12,990 nt of DNA from Pseudomonadota bacterium (GTDB lineage: Bacteria; Pseudomonadota; Gammaproteobacteria; Steroidobacterales; Steroidobacteraceae): the NCBI GenBank assembly GCA_023428645.1, contig JAEYXD010000233.1, positions 1 through 12,990 of the forward strand, written 5' to 3'. The notes under the pieces were generated by a model. The model worked only from the letters and a program-made list of their open reading frames with translations, had not been told where the DNA came from and made no database searches. Of the stretch, positions 7,725 to 12,990 are shown piece after piece. The position numbers were made by a program, and so were the translations under genes. Positions within the stretch are counted from its first letter, which is position 1; each line of letters begins with the position of its first letter.

Positions 7725-8978
7725 ATGCAAAACACCACACAGCCCACTGCCGCCAAGCCGCTCGCCGGCGTTCGCGTCGTCGATCTTACCCGCGCGCTCG
7801 CGGGTCCGTATGCCACGCTCTTGCTCGCGGGCCTCGGCGCCGAAGTGATCAAGGTGGAGGACCCGACGAGCGGCGACCTCGCGCGCGAGAACAGCCCCTA
7901 CGTCGGACGCGACGGCATCGTGCAGCGCAAGCGCCACGACGATGACGTGTCCATCTCGCACCTGACGCGGGGCCGCGGAAAATATGGCGTGTCGCTCAAC
8001 TTGAAGGCGCCGGGAGCGATCGAGGTGTTCCGCGATCTCGTTCGAGTCAGCGACGTCGTCGTCGAAAATTTCGCCAGCGGCACCGCGGATCGTCTCGGGG
8101 TCGGCTACGCCACGGCGAGCGCGGTGAATCCGCGCATCGTGTATTGCTCGCTGAGTGGCTTTGGCGCGGGCGTCTCCGAAGGCAGCAAGGCGATGGATGT
8201 CATCATCCAGGCGCTGAGCGGCGCGATGTACGCGAGCGGCGATGTCGGCGGCGCGCCGGTGCGCTTCGGCGTACCCATCGCGGACATGCTCGCGCCGGTG
8301 TTCGCCGTGATCGGCATTCTCGCCGCGCTCAAGCAGCGGGAGCACACCAATCAGGGTCAGCACGTGGACGTCTCGATGCTCGGCGCGCTGACCTCGTTCG
8401 TTGCGATCGAAAACTGGCGCGCGATGGAGCTGGCGGGAATTCCCGCGCGCACGGGCTTGACCGTGCCGCGCTTGTCGCCGTTCGGCGTGTTTCGCTGCGC
8501 CGATGGTTACGTGGCGATCGTCGCGGTCGCGGACGCGATGTTCGGCACGCTGTGCGCCGCCATGGACATGCCGCTCCTGGATGATCCGCGGTTCGCGACG
8601 CGCGATGCGCGGGTGGCGAACGCGAGCGAGCTCGAGCGCCGCATCGGCGAATGGTGTGGGGCGCGGGGCATGGACGAAGTCGTCAGCCGTCTGTCGCAGC
8701 GGGGCATTCCGGTCGCGCCGGTGCGATCCCCGGTCGAGGCCCTGTCGGACCCGCGGGTGCTGGCGCGCGGTGAAGTGGCTGCCGTCAGCCATCCTGCCTA
8801 TCCGGCCGATCACGGCTTGCGCACCGCGGGTATCCCGATCATGTTCTCCGGCGCGCGCTGCGAGATCGACGACACGCTCGCCGTACACGTCGGCGAGCAC
8901 AATCATGCGATCTACCAGGGCGTGCTCGGTTACAGCGCCGACCAGCTCGCCGCGTTGCGGGCGGAGCGAGTGATATGA
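7725..8978 (+). CDS. family III CoA-transferase (CaiB/BaiF type)
   Basis: The 417-residue protein matches the usual length of about 380-420. The N-terminus LAGVRVVDLTRALAGPYAT followed by LGAEVIKVEDP is the family hallmark. RFGVPIADMLAP contains Asp187, the position of the catalytic aspartate that forms the acyl-CoA anhydride intermediate in formyl-CoA transferase and its relatives. It should move CoA between carboxylic acids in the cytoplasm, activating a catabolic acid. The start chosen by homology is the ATG at 7725 (MQNTTQ); a GTG at 7722 and ATGs at 7674 and 7686 are alternatives, and none has a clear Shine-Dalgarno sequence. Enzymes of this family (FldA, HadA) pair with 2-hydroxyacyl-CoA dehydratases in anaerobes, so the dehydratase-like gene in the same window is a notable partner candidate. 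Substrates cannot be named from sequence. Confidence 0.92.
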   Translation: MQNTTQPTAAKPLAGVRVVDLTRALAGPYATLLLAGLGAEVIKVEDPTSGDLARENSPYVGRDGIVQRKRHDDDVSISHLTRGRGKYGVSLNLKAPGAIEVFRDLVRVSDVVVENFASGTADRLGVGYATASAVNPRIVYCSLSGFGAGVSEGSKAMDVIIQALSGAMYASGDVGGAPVRFGVPIADMLAPVFAVIGILAALKQREHTNQGQHVDVSMLGALTSFVAIENWRAMELAGIPARTGLTVPRLSPFGVFRCADGYVAIVAVADAMFGTLCAAMDMPLLDDPRFATRDARVANASELERRIGEWCGARGMDEVVSRLSQRGIPVAPVRSPVEALSDPRVLARGEVAAVSHPAYPADHGLRTAGIPIMFSGARCEIDDTLAVHVGEHNHAIYQGVLGYSADQLAALRAERVI

Positions 8979-8998
8979 GTGCGGCGTAACTGCTGCCG

Positions 8999-9943
8999 CT
9001 ATTTCATGAGCCGCGCTTGCGAGTCGCGCGCGGCGTGCTTGCGATCCTGAAAGGCGCCGCGCACGAGGCTGCGCAGCCAGCGGTTGCGCTGGTCGTGATG
9101 GAACTTGCGATGCCAGAACTGCTTGAGCTCGATGCGCGGCGCGTCGAACGGCAGCTCCACCGCGCGGACGTGGGCCGAGATGCTGCAGAAGTAGCGCGCG
9201 AGGGGTTCGGGCACGGTCACGATCATGTCGGACTGCGCGACGATGATCGGCGCGCTCGCGAAATGCGGCGTCGTCAGCACGATGCGCCGTTGGATGCGCT
9301 GGCGCGCCAGATAACGCTCGATGACTTCCTCCGTGCGGCTCTCGGCATGCACGACCGCGTGTTCCAGCTCGATGAACTGCTTCAGGGTGAGCCTGCGCGC
9401 CGTGACCGGATGATCCGCGCGCAACAGACTCTTGAACCCGTCGACGAACAAGGACTGCTGGAAGAAGTTGTGCTTCTTCAGATCGGGGAAATAGCCGAGC
9501 GCGAGATCGATATGGCCGGATTCGAGGCCGTGCGCCACCTCGGCGGCTGGCAGGCTCACCGAGCGCACCGCGACCGCGGGCGCATGGACTCGCAGCTCGC
9601 GTAACAGTTTGGGAAGAAACACCACTTCACCGACATCCGACAGCGCGATCCTCACGACCTGCCGACTGGTCGCCGGATCGAACGCGGGCGTGGCGACGAT
9701 GTCGGTGCCGACCCGCTCGAGCAGCAGACGCGCGGAGTCGAGCAGGCCGAGCGCGCGGGGCGTGGGTTCCATGCGATTGCCGGTGCGGACGAACAGGGGG
9801 TCGTCGAAGAATTCGCGCAACCGAGCCAGCGACGCGCTGACCGCAGGCTGGCTGCGCCGCAGCTCGAGCGCCGCGCCGCTGACGCTGCGCCTCTCGCCCA
9901 CGGCCACCAGCACGCGCAGCAGATTCAAGTCGAGCTCGGTCAT
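8999..9943 (-). CDS. LysR-family regulator of the NahR/NodD/LinR subgroup
   Basis: The 314-residue product starts MTELDLNLLRVLVAV, the typical opening of this subgroup. A winged helix-turn-helix follows (SVSGAALELRRSQPAVSASLARLREFF), then DDPLFVRTGNRMEPTPRA and a periplasmic-binding-protein-like effector domain with HIDLALGYFPDLKKHNFFQQSLF and the late FWHRKFHHDQRNRWLRSL. These match the NahR/DntR/LinR type, whose effectors are often small aromatic compounds. The start at 9943 fits the family; an ATG at 9982 (adding 13 residues) is possible and neither has a clear ribosome site. The gene is convergent with the CoA-transferase (20-base gap) and divergent from purU, so it probably activates purU-ligM-metF in response to an aromatic acid (inference). 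Confidence 0.92.
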   Translation of the reverse strand: MTELDLNLLRVLVAVGERRSVSGAALELRRSQPAVSASLARLREFFDDPLFVRTGNRMEPTPRALGLLDSARLLLERVGTDIVATPAFDPATSRQVVRIALSDVGEVVFLPKLLRELRVHAPAVAVRSVSLPAAEVAHGLESGHIDLALGYFPDLKKHNFFQQSLFVDGFKSLLRADHPVTARRLTLKQFIELEHAVVHAESRTEEVIERYLARQRIQRRIVLTTPHFASAPIIVAQSDMIVTVPEPLARYFCSISAHVRAVELPFDAPRIELKQFWHRKFHHDQRNRWLRSLVRGAFQDRKHAARDSQARLMK

Positions 9944-10052
9944 GCGGCTGTATAGATGAAGCTGATACGGTGAATCGATCATATCGCGTTGCCCGATGGC
10001 GGCAACGGGGGGAGCATCGGTCCGAAGCCACCGCGCAGGGCCGTTCGCCGGA
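9944..10052. promoter_or_regulatory. LysR/purU divergent intergenic region with LysR-type half-sites
   Basis: The 109 bases between the two divergent starts contain ATC-N9-GAT (9983-9997), the core described for NodD boxes, and TAT-N11-ATA (9951-9967), which fits the general LysR T-N11-A rule. The second site would sit just upstream of the LysR start and suit autoregulation. Both motifs are short and could occur by chance. No convincing sigma-70 pair is visible. Confidence 0.35.
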
Positions 10053-10901
10053 ATGCACCGATTCATCCTCACGCTCTCTTGTCCGGACCGCATGGGCATC
10101 GTCGCCGCGGTCGCCGGCCTGTTGCTCGATCATGAATGCAACATCGTCGAGAGCGGGCAGTTCAGCGACGCGGACAGCAAGCGCTTCTTCATGCGCGTGA
10201 GCTTCGATGCCGCGCGCTCGCGCAGCGCGGCCGAGTTGCAGGCGGCGTTCGCCGTGGTGGCCGAGCGATTCGCGATGGATTTCAGGTTGCACAGCGCGGC
10301 CGTGAAGCCGCGACTGCTACTGATGGCGTCGAAGCTCGGTCATTGTCTCAACGACCTCTTGTATCGCTACCGCGTGGGGGCGCTGCCCGTCGAGATTCCG
10401 GCGATCGTTTCCAATCACCGCGACTTCTACCGCCTGGCGGCGGATCACGACATTCCTTTCCACCATCTGCCCATCTCGCCCGACAACAAGGAACGGCAGG
10501 AACGGCAGCTGCTCGAGATCGTGCATGAGGAGCGGTGCGATCTGATCGTGCTGGCGCGCTACATGCAAATCCTTTCCCCCTGGGCGTGCGAGCAATTGCA
10601 GGCGCGCGCGATCAACATTCATCACTCGTTCTTGCCCAGCTTCCAAGGGGCGAAGCCGTATCAGCAGGCGCACGATCGCGGCGTGAAGCTGATCGGGGCG
10701 ACGGCCCACTACGTGACGCAGGTGCTCGACGAAGGGCCGATCATCGAGCAGGACGTTGCGCGCGTCGATCATTCGATGAGCGTGGCCGACTGCGCCGGCG
10801 TCGGGCGCGACGTGGAATGTGCCGTGCTCGCCCGCGCCGTGAAGTGGCATGTCGAGCAGCGCATTCTCATGAACGGCAATCGTACGGTGATTTTCAAATA
10901 G
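10053..10901 (+). CDS. purU: formyltetrahydrofolate deformylase
   Basis: The 282-residue protein hydrolyses 10-formyl-THF to formate and THF in the cytoplasm. An N-terminal ACT domain (about 1-85, MHRFILTLSCPDRMGIVAAV and VESGQF) precedes a formyltransferase-fold catalytic domain. The latter contains INIHHSFLPSFQGAKPY, with Asn188 and His190, and VLDEGPII, with Asp226, matching the Asn-His-Asp catalytic triad of the PurN/PurU family. The start at 10053 (MHRFIL) gives the standard PurU N-terminus; an upstream ATG at 9996 would add 19 unconserved residues. Classical PurU balances purine-synthesis folates, but here it is followed by a THF-dependent O-demethylase and metF. Its likely job is therefore to dispose of methyl-derived C1 units as formate and free THF for further demethylation (inference from context). 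Confidence 0.96.
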   Translation: MHRFILTLSCPDRMGIVAAVAGLLLDHECNIVESGQFSDADSKRFFMRVSFDAARSRSAAELQAAFAVVAERFAMDFRLHSAAVKPRLLLMASKLGHCLNDLLYRYRVGALPVEIPAIVSNHRDFYRLAADHDIPFHHLPISPDNKERQERQLLEIVHEERCDLIVLARYMQILSPWACEQLQARAINIHHSFLPSFQGAKPYQQAHDRGVKLIGATAHYVTQVLDEGPIIEQDVARVDHSMSVADCAGVGRDVECAVLARAVKWHVEQRILMNGNRTVIFK

Positions 10902-10931
10902 ACGTTCTGGTCGTCATGGCGATCCGGAACA

Positions 10932-10945
10932 TCCGCTAGCGGAGG
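10932..10945 (+). promoter_or_regulatory. palindrome overlapping the ligM ribosome binding site
   Basis: TCCGCTAGCGGA (10932-10943) is a perfect 12-base palindrome whose right arm overlaps GGAGG (10941-10945), the Shine-Dalgarno sequence 7 bases before the ATG at 10953. GGAGG at this distance supports that start over the ATG at 10959. As RNA the palindrome could form only a short TCCG/CGGA stem, which would partly mask the ribosome site. Confidence 0.45.
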
Positions 10946-10952
10946 TTTAAGC

Positions 10953-12359
10953 ATGGTCATGCAATCGTTGGAGAGCTTGCTCGCAAGCGTCGGCAATCCG
11001 GTGACAATGCTGCGCAACGCGCAGACGGGCGCCTATGTCTATCCAGTCGTGCCGACCGAATTCAGCAATTGGCGCACGGAGCAGTGTGCGTGGCGGGAAA
11101 CGGCGGTGCTGTTCGATCAGTCGCATCACATGGCGGAGATCACGATCAAGGGGCCCGATGCGCTCGCGCTCTGCTCGTACACGACGATCAACAGCTTCAA
11201 GAATTTCACGCCCGGCAAGGCGAAGCAGATGGTGCCGACGAACTACGACGGCTATGTGATCGGCGACGGCATCCTGTTCTATCTCGAGACGAACGAGCTC
11301 CTGTTCGTCGGTCGCGCGCCGACGGTGAACTGGCTGCAGTTCCATGCCGAAACCGGCGGCTTCGACGTGCAGTTCATCCGCGATGACCGCTCGCCATCGC
11401 ATGCGTACGGGAATGCCGTCGCACGCCGGCACTACCGCTATCAGGTCCAAGGCCCGAAGGCCGCCCAGGTGCTCGAGAAGCTGCACGGCGGTCCGCTGCC
11501 CGACATCAAGTTCTTCAACTTCGACACGATCAAGATCAAAGGGCGGGAGGTCCGCGCGCTGCGTCATGGCATGGCGGGCGAGCCCGGTCTGGAGCTGTGG
11601 GGGCCGTACGCAGAGCGCGAAGAGATTCGTGCCGCGATTCTCGAGGCGGGGCGTGAGGTCGGCATCGTCGTCGTGGGCTCGCGGACCTACGCGAGCAACA
11701 CCTTGGAGTCAGGCTGGATTCCATCGCCGTTGCCGGCCATCTACACGGGCGAGAGCATGCGGCGTTATCGCGAGTGGCTTCCGGCGACCGGGTACGAGGG
11801 TAGCGGCTCGATCGGCGGCAGCTTCGTGTCGAACGACATCGAGGATTACTACCTGACGCCGTTCGAGCTCGGCTACGGCAATTTCGTGAAGTTCGACAAG
11901 GATTTCATCGGGCGCGAAGCGCTCGAGAAGATGGTGAAGGACGGTGTGCCCCAGCGCAGGAAGGTGACGTTCGAGTGGCACGGCGAGGATCTGGCCCGCA
12001 TCTTCGCGTCGCTCGTCGAACGCGACTCACTGCCGTACAAGTTCTTCGATTTGCCGATCGCGAACTATGCCTCGTCTTCCTACGACAGCGTCATGAAGGA
12101 CGGCGATCTGGTCGGGCTCTCGATGTTCACGGGCTACAGCCACGGCGAGCGGTGTGGACTGTCGCTGGGCGTCGTCGATGCGGACGTTCGGGAAGGTGAC
12201 GTGCTCACCCTCGTCTGGGGCGAGGAGCACGGGGGCACGAAGAAGCCCACGGTCGAGCCTCATCGACAGTGCGAGGTGCGCGTCACCGTGGCACCGGTGC
12301 CGTATGCGCGCGATGCCCGCGAGACATATCACCAGGGATGGCGCACGCGCCGGTCGTGA
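10953..12359 (+). CDS. ligM: tetrahydrofolate-dependent aryl O-demethylase (LigM type, GcvT superfamily)
   Basis: The 468-residue protein closely resembles LigM of Sphingobium SYK-6, which moves the O-methyl group of vanillate or 3-O-methylgallate to THF, giving protocatechuate or gallate and 5-methyl-THF. Stretches such as GAYVYPVVPTEFSNWRTEQ, FDQSHHM, TNTLESGWIPSPLPAIYTG-like (here SNTLESGWIPSPLPAIYTG) and RHGMAGEPGLELWGP are near those I recall for LigM, and length agrees (about 470). Residues reported as important in LigM (Tyr31, His60, Arg122, Tyr247, Trp256) are present one position earlier: Tyr30, His59, Arg121, Tyr246, Trp255. The start is the ATG at 10953 with GGAGG 7 bases upstream. 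It is 51 bases after purU and 10 before metF, so likely one operon. The substrate could be vanillate or another methoxylated aromatic acid; this cannot be fixed from sequence. Confidence 0.93.
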   Translation: MVMQSLESLLASVGNPVTMLRNAQTGAYVYPVVPTEFSNWRTEQCAWRETAVLFDQSHHMAEITIKGPDALALCSYTTINSFKNFTPGKAKQMVPTNYDGYVIGDGILFYLETNELLFVGRAPTVNWLQFHAETGGFDVQFIRDDRSPSHAYGNAVARRHYRYQVQGPKAAQVLEKLHGGPLPDIKFFNFDTIKIKGREVRALRHGMAGEPGLELWGPYAEREEIRAAILEAGREVGIVVVGSRTYASNTLESGWIPSPLPAIYTGESMRRYREWLPATGYEGSGSIGGSFVSNDIEDYYLTPFELGYGNFVKFDKDFIGREALEKMVKDGVPQRRKVTFEWHGEDLARIFASLVERDSLPYKFFDLPIANYASSSYDSVMKDGDLVGLSMFTGYSHGERCGLSLGVVDADVREGDVLTLVWGEEHGGTKKPTVEPHRQCEVRVTVAPVPYARDARETYHQGWRTRRS

Positions 12360-12369
12360 GTCGAGCACC

Positions 12370-12990
12370 ATGACACCCTCTTGGCCACGACGCGCAGCGA
12401 CGCTTCACGACGCCTTCATCGCGCAAGCCATCGCGCCGCTCGCGCGCGAGGCTTCCGTCGAGGTGAACGTCAAGGATCTGCACGACTTGCAGGCGAGCCG
12501 CGCGCTGCTCCCGCGTGGCAAGCGCATCTACATCAGTCATCTGCCGAAGCAGTCGTGGGACGACACGTTGACGGCCTGCCGATGGGTGAGCGAGGCCGGC
12601 TTCGAACCGATTCCGCATGTGCCGGTGCGGTTGGTGCGCAGCGAAGCCGAACTCGATCGCTTTCTCGAGCATGCCGTGCGCCACGGTCGCAGCAACGAAG
12701 TCCTGCTGATTGCCGGCGACTACCGCGAGGTGGCGGGACCCTATGCGGCCGTTGCCGAGGTGCTGCGATCGGGCGTCCTCGAGCGCCACGGCCTGCGGCG
12801 CGTGTCGTTCGCCGGCCATCCGGAAGGGCATCACGAAGTGTCGGTCGAGACGATTCGCCGAGCCGAGGTCGACAAGGCCGCGCTCGCCGCCGCAGCGGGG
12901 TTGGACGCGACTTTCGTCACGCAGTTCTTTTTCGAGGCAGCGCCATTTCTCGACTGGGCCGCGCGGTCGCGCGCCGCGGGGATACGTGCG
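12370..12990 (+). CDS. metF: methylenetetrahydrofolate reductase, 5' part (runs off window)
   Basis: The frame from the ATG at 12370 stays open to the last base (207 codons). It reads as the N-terminal two thirds of a short MetF-like TIM-barrel flavoenzyme: VEVNVK with Glu31 near the catalytic glutamate position, RIYISHLP, EPIPHVPVRLV, LLIAGD (Asp117, matching the flavin/folate-site aspartate), SFAGHPEGHHE, and FVTQFFFEAAPFLDWAARSRAAGI, the family's TQ-FF signature. The N-terminus differs from the EFFPP form of E. coli MetF and is closer to the variant found beside ligM in lignin degraders. It begins 10 bases after the ligM stop with only a weak ribosome site, suggesting translational coupling. 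Here it would run in the oxidative direction, 5-methyl-THF to 5,10-methylene-THF, recycling the methyl group delivered by LigM (inference). Confidence 0.88.
   Translation, partial: MTPSWPRRAATLHDAFIAQAIAPLAREASVEVNVKDLHDLQASRALLPRGKRIYISHLPKQSWDDTLTACRWVSEAGFEPIPHVPVRLVRSEAELDRFLEHAVRHGRSNEVLLIAGDYREVAGPYAAVAEVLRSGVLERHGLRRVSFAGHPEGHHEVSVETIRRAEVDKAALAAAAGLDATFVTQFFFEAAPFLDWAARSRAAGIRA

Noticed and set aside
7611..8906. 431-codon open frame on the minus strand
   Set aside because: Antisense to the CoA-transferase; His/Arg-rich shadow composition.
8981..8999. Possible terminator GCGGC/GCCGC between the CoA-transferase and LysR genes
   Set aside because: Only a 5-base stem with a 9-base loop, no T-run, and it reaches into the LysR stop codon; not distinguishable from chance in GC-rich DNA.

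Overview
The window is strongly GC-rich, with dense, closely packed genes and the long antisense open frames typical of high-GC codon usage. The outer-membrane TonB-dependent receptor of the 'EEVITTARR' type, the LigM-type O-demethylase and the TRAP transporter point to a Gram-negative proteobacterium that degrades aromatic or terpenoid-like compounds. A sphingomonad or a steroidobacter/nevskia-type gammaproteobacterium would fit, but the genus cannot be read from the sequence. I see no tRNA, rRNA, CRISPR array or mobile element, and no stretch over 300 bases lacks a gene.

Layout. (1) Positions 1-4302, plus strand: the C-terminal part of a TRAP-transporter large permease, a lipoprotein TRAP solute-binding protein overlapping it by 4 bases (ATGA), and an 820-residue tandem protein of the 2-hydroxyacyl-CoA dehydratase / benzoyl-CoA reductase subunit family. 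The three look like one operon. (2) Positions 4303-6889: an AT-rich promoter region, a TonB-dependent outer-membrane receptor and a strong hairpin. (3) Positions 6890-8978: a TetR-type repressor (minus) divergent from a CaiB-type family III CoA-transferase (plus). (4) Positions 8999-12990: a NahR/NodD-subgroup LysR regulator (minus) divergent from purU, a ligM homologue and the start of metF, which runs off the window.

How the genes may work together. This is inference: a catabolic island for a methoxylated aromatic acid. The TonB receptor would bring the substrate across the outer membrane and the TRAP system across the inner membrane. The LigM homologue would move the O-methyl group to tetrahydrofolate, MetF would oxidise methyl-THF, and PurU would release the C1 unit as formate and regenerate THF. 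The CoA-transferase and the dehydratase-like protein would act on a CoA thioester of the substrate or of an intermediate. The TetR protein probably controls at least the receptor and the CoA-transferase, because their promoter regions share an ungapped 30-base block (22 identities) with identical -35/-10 geometry. The LysR protein probably controls purU-ligM-metF.

The most unusual element is the tandem dehydratase-like protein. It keeps the fold signatures of both subunits in one chain but lacks cysteines at the positions where the family normally binds its [4Fe-4S] clusters, and no activator ATPase is visible.
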